Source of the DNA: Spirochaetales bacterium
GTDB taxonomy: Bacteria; Spirochaetota; Spirochaetia; ARS1246
Reading direction: 5' to 3'
DNA length: 21,583 nucleotides
Assembly (NCBI GenBank): GCA_016930115.1
Contig: JAFGHN010000030.1
Span: 1-21,583 of the forward strand
Of the stretch, positions 1-7,869 are shown one piece after another. The notes below the pieces were generated by a model that searched no databases, was not told the origin of the DNA, and saw only the letters and a list, made by a program, of their open reading frames with translations. The translations under genes were made by a program, and so were the position numbers. Position 1 is the stretch's first letter. Each line of letters begins with the position of its first letter.

Positions 1-14
1 ACCGCCGCGCCGGG

Positions 15-1211
15 TCAATCGAAGAATCCCGAATCCTCGTCCTGCAGGTATTTCTTGGCGGCGTCCCGGTTGAAACTCACACCCAGTCCCGGCTTGTCCC
101 AGACGTCGATAAATCCGTTTTTGACGATCGGGTCGGGTAATCCTTCGATTAGGTCATACCACCACTGTGGGGACCCTATCGGGTATTCGAAGGCGATAAA
201 GTTGTCCGGCATGGCTGCGCCGACCTGGACCTGCGCTGCCAGTCCGATGAGGCCGTCAAACACCCCGTGCGGGGCGATGAGGACGCCGTGCATGTCTGCG
301 TATTCGGCTATCCATTTCAGCTCGGCGATGCCCCCGACGTCCTCCGGGTCGGGCCCGATGATTCTCACGGCGCGCTTTTCGATAAGCTCTTGGAAATTCT
401 GCCGCAGGTAGATCTGTTCTCCGGTATGGATTGGAGTTGACGTGCTGTTGGTAACGTCCCGGTAGAGATCGGCGGATACGTATGGTATGTAGTCCCCGGT
501 GATCATGTCTTCAAGCCACATGAGGTTGAGTTTTTCCACCGCGCGCGCGAGCCGTATGGCGTCCGGAACCACCATCCCGGGCCCGCAGTCAAGCGCGAGG
601 CCGACCTCGTCGCCGAGGACTTCTTTCATCGCCTGGACGCAAGCGACGATATGGTTCAGGCCCTTTTCGGTGAGCAGTCCCCTGCTGGGGTTGTGGTGGC
701 CCGCTCTTGGCCTGACTTCTCCATAGGAAAAGCCGGGGACCGCGTTCAGCATCTGGCTGTGGAACCCGATGGCCTGTTTTATGATTGTGAACCCTTCCTT
801 GGCCTCTTTCATTTTTCCCATAGCCTCAGCGTAGTCACCGGGAGCATGCCCGTTCATCGGAAACCTGACACCGCCGTTGTAGACCCTGACCTTGTTGCGT
901 ACCTTGCCGCCAAGGAGCTTGTACACCGGAAGCCCGGCCGCTTTGCCGGCGATATCCCACAGCGCGATTTCGATAGCGCTGACGGCGCTTCCCCACGGCT
1001 TGAAGGCGCCCAGCCTGCGGATTTTCAACATGACCGCTTCCACGTCGGTCGGATCTTCGCCGACGATATAGTCTCGATAAAAAAGAACGTACGGTTTCAG
1101 GTAGTACTTGGTTGCTTCGACCTCCCCGTACCCGTCGATGCCCTGATCGGTGGTAATCCTGACCACCGGATTTTTCCCGATAACCGCGCATTTCAAATCG
1201 GTGATTTTCAT
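15..1211 (-). CDS. Mandelate racemase/muconate lactonizing (enolase superfamily) protein, probable sugar-acid dehydratase
   Basis: A 398-residue cytosolic enzyme of the usual length for the acid-sugar dehydratases of the enolase superfamily, which remove an alpha-proton next to a Mg-bound carboxylate. The N-terminal capping domain (about 1-120) is followed by a TIM-type barrel. Metal ligands are visible as Asp208 (LALDCG), Glu234 (MWLED) and Glu265 (HTGEQ). The barrel base pair is Asp288 (GPDPED) with His315 (IAPHGVF), and Glu344 lies in IAFEYP. The second-strand acid/base motif reads Lys145-Gln146 rather than KxK, so His315 is probably the main base, as in galactonate-type dehydratases. Residues about 150-180 form an unusual His/Gly-rich insertion. 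The ATG is preceded by a G-rich GGGGGTG site. It is divergent from the URO-D-like gene. The exact substrate cannot be read from the sequence. Confidence 0.9.
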   Translation of the reverse strand: MKITDLKCAVIGKNPVVRITTDQGIDGYGEVEATKYYLKPYVLFYRDYIVGEDPTDVEAVMLKIRRLGAFKPWGSAVSAIEIALWDIAGKAAGLPVYKLLGGKVRNKVRVYNGGVRFPMNGHAPGDYAEAMGKMKEAKEGFTIIKQAIGFHSQMLNAVPGFSYGEVRPRAGHHNPSRGLLTEKGLNHIVACVQAMKEVLGDEVGLALDCGPGMVVPDAIRLARAVEKLNLMWLEDMITGDYIPYVSADLYRDVTNSTSTPIHTGEQIYLRQNFQELIEKRAVRIIGPDPEDVGGIAELKWIAEYADMHGVLIAPHGVFDGLIGLAAQVQVGAAMPDNFIAFEYPIGSPQWWYDLIEGLPDPIVKNGFIDVWDKPGLGVSFNRDAAKKYLQDEDSGFFD

Positions 1212-1295
1212 GTCACACCCCCATACGTCAGGATACTATGGCTCTGCTTTCCTTTCCAGCGCCTGCTGTTGATGTAGCGCAATTTGATTCAAGCG

Positions 1296-1311
1296 GTTAC
1301 AATCCTGTAAC
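1296..1311. promoter_or_regulatory. Inverted repeat, candidate operator between divergent genes
   Basis: GTTACA-ATCC-TGTAAC is a perfect 6-bp inverted repeat with a 4-bp centre. It sits in the 146-bp region shared by the enolase-family gene (-) and the URO-D-like gene (+), 47 bp before the latter's ATG. GT...AC-ended palindromes suit GntR-type regulators, but no such regulator is in the window, so the assignment is a guess. Confidence 0.35.
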
Positions 1312-1357
1312 GACATCGAAACCATTATACCGATTTTTCCGGAGGAGCTGAATTTAC

Positions 1358-2503
1358 ATGGACCATAGAGAAAGGGCGCTCAAAGCGTTAAACCACGAGC
1401 AAACCGACCGCGTTCCCATCGACATGGGCGGAATCCAGCAGACAAGTATTCATATCAAGCCTTATACCGGTTTGGTCGAATTACTCGGCCTTGGCGATGA
1501 AGCCGGTGACTTGAGCTCTTTTGATGCGGACGCTCACCGCGCCATGGCGGATCCGTCGGAAGCGGTGCTGCAAGCGATCGGTATCGATTTCCGGGGAATA
1601 GGCCTCGGCCAGCCTGATCGTAACCCCCGCCGGTGGATAGACAAAGATCATTACGCCGATGAGTGGGGAGTCATCTGGACGCGTAGCATGGGCAGTTACT
1701 TCATCGCCAACAAAGGGCCGTTTGAGGAGGAAGAACCGAGCATCCAGGACCTTGAAAGATACGCGTGGCCCGTGCCTGACGACCCGGGACGCGTACGCGG
1801 TCTTCGTGAAAAAACGCTCAAACTGCGAAACGAAACCGGCTGCGCGATTGTGCTGAATCTGCCTTACTGCATCTTGAGAGAGCACCATCGGATACGGGGG
1901 TTCGCCGAAGCAATGGTCGACCTGATGCTCAACCAAAACTTAAGCCATGCAATCATGGAGAAAGCACTCGAGGTGAGTGCCGGCATCGCTGAAGCCGCAT
2001 TGAAGGAAGTGGGAGACATCGTCGACGTGGTGTGCATTCCCGAGGACATGGGAACGCAGCAACAGTTGTTTATGCGGCCGGACATGTATCGTGACCTCAT
2101 CAAACCGTATCACCGGCGTATGATTGAGACCGTAAAGAGGAACACGCCCGCCAAGGTAGCCTTCCACAGCGACGGGGCGATATCCGACATCATAGGCGAT
2201 TTTATTGACATCGGCATCGAGGTGCTGAATCCCGTACAGGTTTCCGCCGCGGGGATGGGGGACACCCGGAAACTGAAGCGTGACTATGGCCGGCACCTGA
2301 CGTTTTGGGGGGCCGTCGACACGCAACACGTACTTCCTTTCGGCACGCCGGCGGATGTCACAGCCGAGGTAAGAAGACGTATCGACGATTTGGCGCATGA
2401 CGGCGGATACGTCCTCGCCTCGGTGCATACGATAAACTCCGAGGTGCCGTCTCAAAATGTCGAAGCCATGCTTGAGGCGGCCCGCAGTTACTCTCCCCGG
2501 TGA
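1358..2503 (+). CDS. Uroporphyrinogen decarboxylase (URO-D)/MtaA-like family protein
   Basis: A 381-residue protein of the URO-D fold, starting with the typical phrase MDHRERALKALNHEQTDRVP. It belongs to the catabolic branch common in anaerobes, not to haem synthesis: it has EDMGTQ near residue 230, a FHSDGAI motif near 270, LNPVQ near 292, FWGAVDTQ near 317 and VHTINSEVP near 360. Relatives include MtaA/CmuA-type methylcobamide:CoM methyltransferases, which use a His-x-Cys zinc site. Here the equivalent position reads His-Ser-Asp, so the metal site is changed or absent and the reaction is unknown. No corrinoid protein lies beside it. The start is supported by GGAGGAG at 1341-1347. Divergent from the enolase-family gene, it may act on the same substrate. 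Confidence 0.85.
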   Translation: MDHRERALKALNHEQTDRVPIDMGGIQQTSIHIKPYTGLVELLGLGDEAGDLSSFDADAHRAMADPSEAVLQAIGIDFRGIGLGQPDRNPRRWIDKDHYADEWGVIWTRSMGSYFIANKGPFEEEEPSIQDLERYAWPVPDDPGRVRGLREKTLKLRNETGCAIVLNLPYCILREHHRIRGFAEAMVDLMLNQNLSHAIMEKALEVSAGIAEAALKEVGDIVDVVCIPEDMGTQQQLFMRPDMYRDLIKPYHRRMIETVKRNTPAKVAFHSDGAISDIIGDFIDIGIEVLNPVQVSAAGMGDTRKLKRDYGRHLTFWGAVDTQHVLPFGTPADVTAEVRRRIDDLAHDGGYVLASVHTINSEVPSQNVEAMLEAARSYSPR

Positions 2504-2541
2504 GGAAGGGCTCGCGGACCGCGCCTATCAGGTTGCTGCTT

Positions 2542-2566
2542 GGCCGGTGACAGGTCTCACACGGCC
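2542..2566. terminator. Hairpin between convergent genes, possible terminator
   Basis: GGCCG-GTGA, a six-base loop, then TCAC-A-CGGCC form a 9-bp stem with one bulged A, exactly between the stop codons of the URO-D-like gene and the synthetase. There is no T tract on either strand, so a classical intrinsic terminator is uncertain. Confidence 0.4.
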
Positions 2567-2568
2567 GT

Positions 2569-5265
2569 TCAAGTCGTCACTCGCTCAGGCGGAGGGTTGA
2601 TGGCCAGTTCGGCATAGTAGCCGTCTTCGATTTTGGTCATTTTATAGCCACGGGTCCTGAACATATGCAGCATGATATGGTTTTCAGTGAGAATATTCGC
2701 GTAGATCTTCTGGATCCTCCGGGCTTTGGCGATAGCTGAAATATAATCGGTGAACTTGTTACCCAGACCCAGGTTGTGCCAGGGATCTGCCACGACGATA
2801 GCGAACTCTGCGGTTTCATTGTACTGGTCGGCGACAAGACGAACTACCCCTGCCATTTTTTTCTTGCCGTCTTCCGTGAGCTCGGCGATAATTGCTATCT
2901 CCCGGTCGTAGTCAATTTGAGTGTATCTCACGAGTTCCTGATGAGATATGTCCTTGATCAACTGGAAAAACCGGAACCGCTGCGTGCGTTCCGAGAAATT
3001 GGAGAACATCTCCTTTTCTAGCTGTTCATCTTCGGGTCTAATCGGACGAAGCACCGCTTTCTGCCCGTTTTTCAATGTAAATTCGGAAATGTATTCAGAC
3101 GGGTAGGGAGAAATAACCAGATGCTTATAGCGATGCTCTTCGTCGATGGTTGCGTCTTTGTCGAGAATCACCTTGGCGTCCAGAACGACTCCCCCCCTCT
3201 CGTCGACGGCGAAAGGATTGATATCGATATCCATGATCTGCGGAAAATCCATAACGAGATATGCAAATTTGTACAGCAGGAATTGGATGGCTGTTATATC
3301 GGCTCCGGGCATGCCCCGATAACCCTTGATCAATCTATAGATTTTGGTGTCTTCGATCATTCTGCCGGCCAGGGCCATGTTCAGAGGAGGAAGGCCCACG
3401 GTGGTGTCTTTGAAGATTTCCACCGCCACACCGCCCATACCAAAGACGATGGTAGGCCCGAATATCGAGTCCCGCTTACATCCTAAAATCAACTCATATT
3501 TTCTTTTCAACATCTGTTCAACAAAGACACCTCTGATATCCGCATCGGGGACATGCTTCCGGCTGGAGTCTAAAATCCGGTTATATGCTTTTTGGGCTTC
3601 GTCACGGTCGAGAATATTTAATATAACTCCGCCCACATCGGTCTTATGAAGAATATCCGGGGAAGCTATCTTCATAACCAGGGGATATCCGATATCCTCA
3701 GCCAGCTCGATCGCCTCCGCCTCCGTAGTGGCCAGTCCGTGTTTGATGACGGAAATCTGATAGTTGTTCAACAACTGTTTGGCTTCATATTCCGTCATTA
3801 CCGATCTGTCGTCGGCAATGACTTCCTCGATGAGTTTCTTGCTCGCCGCTTTATCTGGTTTGAACTCGTGCGGAATTTCGGAGGGCGTTTCGTTCAGGAC
3901 TTTCAAATTTCTGGAATAGTTATACATATGCATGAAACATTGAACCGCGTCCTCGGGAGTTGCGTAAACCGGTATATTGCTGTTTTCCAGGATCTTTTGG
4001 CCTTCGGCAATATCCTCCGCTCCCATCCACGAAGCGAGTATTGTTTTTCTTGAACTTCGCGATAATTCGGCCACTTTGGCGGCGATATCGGTAGGATCGG
4101 TCATGGCCTGGGGAGTGAGGATGACCAGTATCCCGTCCACGTTCTCATCCTTGATACACAGCTCGACGGCTTTCTGATAGTGATGCGCGCCGGCGTCTCC
4201 CAGCACGTCCACCGGGTTACCTTTGCTCCAGAAAGCAGGAAGGTGCCCGTTGAGCTCGGATATGGTCTCTTTGGACAACTCGGCGAGTTGACCGCCCATA
4301 TCGATCAGCGTATCCGTGGCGATGACACCGGGTCCTCCGGCGTTGGTGACAATGGCGAGACGGTTCCCTACCGGTCTCGGCTGCATGGCGAGAGACTGAG
4401 CGATGTTGAAAAGTTCATCAACGGTACCGACGCGGATAACTCCGGCCCTCTTGAAAGCGGCATCAAAAACGAAATCATTTCCCGCGAGGCTGCCGGTATG
4501 TGACATGGCGGCTTTGGCGCCTTCCTGGCTTTTACCGACTTTGAGGACAATGATCGGCTTATTCCGGGAAAAAGCACGCGCCGCGCTCAAGAAACTCCTG
4601 GCGTTGGAGAGCGACTCCATATAGATGACAATACTGGACGTCTGGGGATCGTTGCCGAAGTAGTCGATCAGATCATGGAAACCGACATCGATCATAGAGC
4701 CGATTGAAACAAAGTGGCTGAAGCCTACATTCTGTTCTATCGACTTATCAAGAATCGCCGTACAGAGCGCTCCGCTCTGGGAAATGAAGGCAATCTGGCC
4801 GGGAAGAGCCATTTTCCTGGCAAAACTCGCGTTCAATTTGATCGATGGTTTTATAAAGCCGAGACAGTTGGGGCCGATCAACCGCATCCCGTATTTTCTG
4901 ACGCTCTGCATAATCCGCTCGGTCAGTTTCTTGCCTTCCGCCCCAATCTCGGAAAACCCGGCGGAAATCAGGAGGACACCTGAAACGCCGATCTCTCCGC
5001 AAATTTCGACGATTTCAGGCACGGTGCGGGCCGGTGTGGCAATTATTGCCAGATCAATCTGATCGGGCACCTCTTCCAGACTGGCGTAAGCTTTCACGCC
5101 CAGAACATTCGACCTTTGAGGATTTATCGGATATACAATTCCATCAAAACCCGAGCCGATGATGTTTTTCATCAGAGAATGTCCGACACTTCCGGCCCTT
5201 GCGGAAGCGCCGATAATCGCAATCACCTTGGGATTAAAGAGTTTGTTCAATTTTTTTGTGACCAT
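2569..5265 (-). CDS. ADP-forming acyl-CoA synthetase (alpha+beta) fused to a C-terminal GNAT acetyltransferase
   Basis: An 898-residue fusion. Residues about 8-130 are a CoA-binding Rossmann domain (IIGASARAGSVG, GPNCLG). About 150-460 are the succinyl-CoA-ligase-like domains, with the phospho-histidine motif SHTGSLAG (His256). About 480-700 are the ATP-grasp beta part (ILHKTDVGGV, MDIDINPF). About 725-890 are a GNAT domain with the acetyl-CoA loop HNLGLGN. This is the layout of Pat/YfiQ protein lysine acetyltransferases, but the catalytic His is kept, so it may still make acyl-CoA and ATP from acyl-P-type chemistry as well as, or instead of, acetylating proteins. The start ATG follows AGAGGG by 4-5 bases. 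It is monocistronic, convergent with the URO-D-like gene and divergent from the DASS transporter. Confidence 0.93.
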   Translation of the reverse strand: MVTKKLNKLFNPKVIAIIGASARAGSVGHSLMKNIIGSGFDGIVYPINPQRSNVLGVKAYASLEEVPDQIDLAIIATPARTVPEIVEICGEIGVSGVLLISAGFSEIGAEGKKLTERIMQSVRKYGMRLIGPNCLGFIKPSIKLNASFARKMALPGQIAFISQSGALCTAILDKSIEQNVGFSHFVSIGSMIDVGFHDLIDYFGNDPQTSSIVIYMESLSNARSFLSAARAFSRNKPIIVLKVGKSQEGAKAAMSHTGSLAGNDFVFDAAFKRAGVIRVGTVDELFNIAQSLAMQPRPVGNRLAIVTNAGGPGVIATDTLIDMGGQLAELSKETISELNGHLPAFWSKGNPVDVLGDAGAHHYQKAVELCIKDENVDGILVILTPQAMTDPTDIAAKVAELSRSSRKTILASWMGAEDIAEGQKILENSNIPVYATPEDAVQCFMHMYNYSRNLKVLNETPSEIPHEFKPDKAASKKLIEEVIADDRSVMTEYEAKQLLNNYQISVIKHGLATTEAEAIELAEDIGYPLVMKIASPDILHKTDVGGVILNILDRDEAQKAYNRILDSSRKHVPDADIRGVFVEQMLKRKYELILGCKRDSIFGPTIVFGMGGVAVEIFKDTTVGLPPLNMALAGRMIEDTKIYRLIKGYRGMPGADITAIQFLLYKFAYLVMDFPQIMDIDINPFAVDERGGVVLDAKVILDKDATIDEEHRYKHLVISPYPSEYISEFTLKNGQKAVLRPIRPEDEQLEKEMFSNFSERTQRFRFFQLIKDISHQELVRYTQIDYDREIAIIAELTEDGKKKMAGVVRLVADQYNETAEFAIVVADPWHNLGLGNKFTDYISAIAKARRIQKIYANILTENHIMLHMFRTRGYKMTKIEDGYYAELAINPPPERVTT

Positions 5266-5381
5266 TTTTCCCTCTATATATTAATTTCTCAATCTTGATT
5301 TCAGTAAGGTTCTAACTCGTCGTGACGGGACTTTTCAACCTGGAAAAAATTATACAGGTATTCCGTGAAACTCTCAATATA

Positions 5382-5398
5382 ACCGGATGTGGTCCGGT
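5382..5398. repeat. Inverted repeat in the leader of the DASS transporter gene
   Basis: ACCGGA-TGTGG-TCCGGT, perfect 6-bp arms with a 5-base centre, lies in the 249-bp region between the divergent synthetase and transporter genes. This gap is the longest gene-free stretch in the window. The repeat could be an operator or a leader hairpin. I see no convincing promoter near it. Confidence 0.3.
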
Positions 5399-5501
5399 GT
5401 CAACTGCCGGCGGATGGGCTTTGCATATTTGCCGAAAGAGTGAGATAGTACGCTCGCGCCATGCCTCGGGCTTGCCGCGGGCGGCCGGACCGAAGCATCG
5501 C

Positions 5502-5507
5502 AGGAGG
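5502..5507 (+). promoter_or_regulatory. Ribosome binding site that fixes a TTG start
   Basis: AGGAGG, with a 7-base spacer to TTG at 5515. It is the only good Shine-Dalgarno match near the N-terminus of the transporter. Confidence 0.7.
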
Positions 5508-5514
5508 GCGACAG

Positions 5515-6978
5515 TTGTTAAAGAGCGTTACCGCAGACAAAACGTTAAAGAAAGCCGTAATCCTCACAATCGCCTTGGTTGTTCTTGTGGTCTTGTCCAC
5601 TATCCCGCTTCCGGAGAGCTGGCGTGTTTTGGAACGGGCGACTCTCGATGGCGTCGGCCAGAAAGCCATCGCAGTGCTGATCTTTACCTTGATCCTCTGG
5701 ATGACCGAAGCGGTCCCGTTTCATATCACCGGTATATTGGGCGTGGTCATCATGGCTGTGGTGAGGATCGACAGTTTTCAGACCATCGTGCGTGAGGGCT
5801 TCGGTAATCATATCGTCGTATTCTTTATCGGAGTGCTGGTTTTGAGCGCGTTCATTATGCGCTCAGGCCTGGGCAAACGAATCGCGGTGATGATCCTTTC
5901 CTTTACCGGAAACAGCACGCGTACCATACTCTTCGGGTTTCTGGCGGCCGGGACACTTCTTTCAATGTGGATAACCGATATGGCTGTGGCGGCGATGCTG
6001 ATGCCTCTGGGCAGGGCGATCCTTGAAGAGGAAGGGATTGAGCCGGGCAAGAGCAACTTCGGAAGAGCGCTGATGATTTCGTGCGCCTGGGGCCCGATTA
6101 TCGGTGGTATCGGGACACCCGCCGGATGCGGTCCCAATCCAATTGCGATCGGCTTCCTCAAGGAAATGGCCGGGATAGAGCTCGACTTTCTCGGATGGAT
6201 GAAGTACGGGGTGCCTGCAGCCCTGATGCTGCTTCCTTTTTCCTGGGCGGTTCTGCTTATTTTATTCAAACCTGAGCTCAGCCGTTTGAGTAAGACCCCC
6301 GCGGACTTGAAAAACGAGTACAAGAAACTACCCCCTCTCGGACGCGAGGAAAAGATCACCATCGGCATATTCTTTCTCACGGTTATCCTGTGGCTCACCT
6401 CACCGCTTCTGGAGAGGCTGTTGAACATGTCGATTCCCATTTCCCTCCCGGTCATCTTCACAAGCAGCCTCTTCTTCGTACCCGGCGTAAGCAGGATAAA
6501 GTGGAAAGCGATAGAGTCCGAAGTATCCTGGAGCGGAATAATCCTGGTCTTGAGCGGCGTATCGCTGGGCATGATGCTGTACTCAAGCGGCGCCGCCAAA
6601 TGGATCTCAGTAGTGATGCTCGGCGGTATAGGCAATTTGAATGCTTTTCTGATGATCCTTGCCGTGATACTCGGCGTATCGTTCCTGAAAATAGCTCTCT
6701 CGAGCAATACGGTTACTGCGACGATCGTCATACCGATAATCATCGAGTTGTCCCAATTCATGGAGGTATCGACCCTCGCCGTCACTCTGCCGGCGGCGCT
6801 TACCTCGTCGTTGGCGTTCATCCTTGTGACTTCCTCGCCGACGAATGTGATACCGTACTCAACGGGCTATTTCTCAATCAAGGATTTCGCAAAAGGAGGA
6901 ATAATCATAACGTTGATTTCGTCGCTGCTCGTTGCTACCGTCGTCCTTGCTGTTGGTGCGGCTTCCGGGTTGTACTGA
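5515..6978 (+). CDS. DASS/SLC13-family carboxylate transporter
   Basis: An integral inner-membrane symporter of about 487 residues with roughly 11-12 hydrophobic segments, in the divalent anion:Na+ symporter family (succinate, malate, citrate, sulfate and similar anions). I choose the TTG at 5515 because AGGAGG at 5502-5507 lies 7 bases before it. An upstream ATG at 5461 would add 18 arginine-rich residues with no ribosome site. The second signature SNT motif is present (SSNTVTAT, residues 397-399), and SSPTNVIPYSTGYFS matches the family's C-terminal half. The first SNT motif is replaced by Thr-Asp-Met (WITDMAVAAML, 154-156). It stands alone between two oppositely oriented genes and probably feeds an organic acid to the neighbouring enzymes. 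The substrate is not assignable. Confidence 0.88.
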   Translation: MLKSVTADKTLKKAVILTIALVVLVVLSTIPLPESWRVLERATLDGVGQKAIAVLIFTLILWMTEAVPFHITGILGVVIMAVVRIDSFQTIVREGFGNHIVVFFIGVLVLSAFIMRSGLGKRIAVMILSFTGNSTRTILFGFLAAGTLLSMWITDMAVAAMLMPLGRAILEEEGIEPGKSNFGRALMISCAWGPIIGGIGTPAGCGPNPIAIGFLKEMAGIELDFLGWMKYGVPAALMLLPFSWAVLLILFKPELSRLSKTPADLKNEYKKLPPLGREEKITIGIFFLTVILWLTSPLLERLLNMSIPISLPVIFTSSLFFVPGVSRIKWKAIESEVSWSGIILVLSGVSLGMMLYSSGAAKWISVVMLGGIGNLNAFLMILAVILGVSFLKIALSSNTVTATIVIPIIIELSQFMEVSTLAVTLPAALTSSLAFILVTSSPTNVIPYSTGYFSIKDFAKGGIIITLISSLLVATVVLAVGAASGLY

Positions 6979-7026
6979 ACACCGCTGTGGTCCGGGCATG
7001 GGCGCAAGCGGCCGGGGTGCAGGACG

Positions 7027-7758
7027 TTACCCGACCAATTGACCGGCCAAGTCCATGAAATCTATGGCAGCAAGATCGAATGAGGGATCCGGATTCAGGT
7101 TCGTTGTTTGATTCAGGCCGTATTCAGTAGTCCGGTAGACGAAAGCCGTTCTCAATCCCGCCGACTGCGCTCCCTTCAGATCGTGATTGTGCGCCGCGAC
7201 CATCATCACTTCCGCAGGTTGCAGGCCGAGCAGCTGGGCGGCTTTCAGGTACACTTCGGCATCGGGTTTGTAGTGGTTGGAAAGTTCCGCCGAGAGAACA
7301 CAGTCCCACCGCAGATCCGCATGTTTCGCCATGTTCGTCAGCAGGGCCACGTTCCCGTTGGATAGAGACGCCACTACATAACGTTGCCGCAGCCGTTCGA
7401 GCCCCTGTTTCACATCGGGCCAGAGTTCCAGGCGGTGCCAGACCCTGTTCAGGTGATCCTTCCCGGACTCACTCAGTTCGGTAATTCCGAACCGGTCCAG
7501 AAGATCGTCGAGAATCATTCGGTGGAGCGCATCTATGCTCAGCCACGGCAGTTCGCCTGACCGGACTCTCTGCATCGCAGGCTCATATCCCGCCCGCCAT
7601 GCGTCTGCAAACGTATCCCATGCAACGTGGTGATTGATCTCGTCGCCCAGGGCCCTGCCTTCACGGATGATCGTGCTGCGCCAATCGGCAACGGTGCCAA
7701 AGACGTCAAAGGTCAGGGCCTTGATGGTATGCAGATCTATGGTCTGTTTCGATTTCAT
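7027..7758 (-). CDS. HAD-superfamily hydrolase, haloacid dehalogenase type II-like
   Basis: A 243-residue cytosolic HAD hydrolase of the (S)-2-haloacid dehalogenase-like subfamily. Motif I is LTFDVFGTVADW (nucleophile Asp18 from this start), motif II LSNGN, motif III the Lys in YKPDAEVY, and motif IV VAAHNHDLKGAQSAG. A helical cap lies between motifs I and II. Family members hydrolyse C-halogen bonds of 2-haloacids, but many annotated homologues act on small phosphorylated or other carboxylated substrates, so dehalogenation is not proven. The ATG at 7758 fits the family's short N-terminus. An in-frame GTG at 7821 would add 21 residues; neither has a strong ribosome site. It is divergent from the aldo/keto reductase and convergent with the transporter. 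Confidence 0.88.
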   Translation of the reverse strand: MKSKQTIDLHTIKALTFDVFGTVADWRSTIIREGRALGDEINHHVAWDTFADAWRAGYEPAMQRVRSGELPWLSIDALHRMILDDLLDRFGITELSESGKDHLNRVWHRLELWPDVKQGLERLRQRYVVASLSNGNVALLTNMAKHADLRWDCVLSAELSNHYKPDAEVYLKAAQLLGLQPAEVMMVAAHNHDLKGAQSAGLRTAFVYRTTEYGLNQTTNLNPDPSFDLAAIDFMDLAGQLVG

Positions 7759-7839
7759 GCCCGTCAATGTACCATGGCTGCTTAGCCTGTACAACGACGA
7801 GGCTTCTTGCTCATCACTCACGGCCTCTCGGAAGCTTGA

Positions 7840-7852
7840 CTCGATAATCGAG
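7840..7852. repeat. 13-bp palindrome in a divergent promoter region
   Basis: CTCGATAATCGAG has perfect 6-bp arms around one central base. It lies 18 bp before the aldo/keto reductase ATG and upstream of the divergent HAD gene. It may be an operator, or chance. Confidence 0.3.
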
Positions 7853-7869
7853 GCATTTTAGTATCGCGC

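Noticed and set aside
651..1277. A 208-codon + frame overlapping the enolase-family gene
   Set aside because: It is the reverse-strand shadow of a well-supported enzyme and lacks a ribosome site or recognisable domain.
5808..6821. A 337-codon open frame antisense to the transporter gene
   Set aside because: It mirrors the codon pattern of the transporter, has no family features, and the + strand protein is clearly real.
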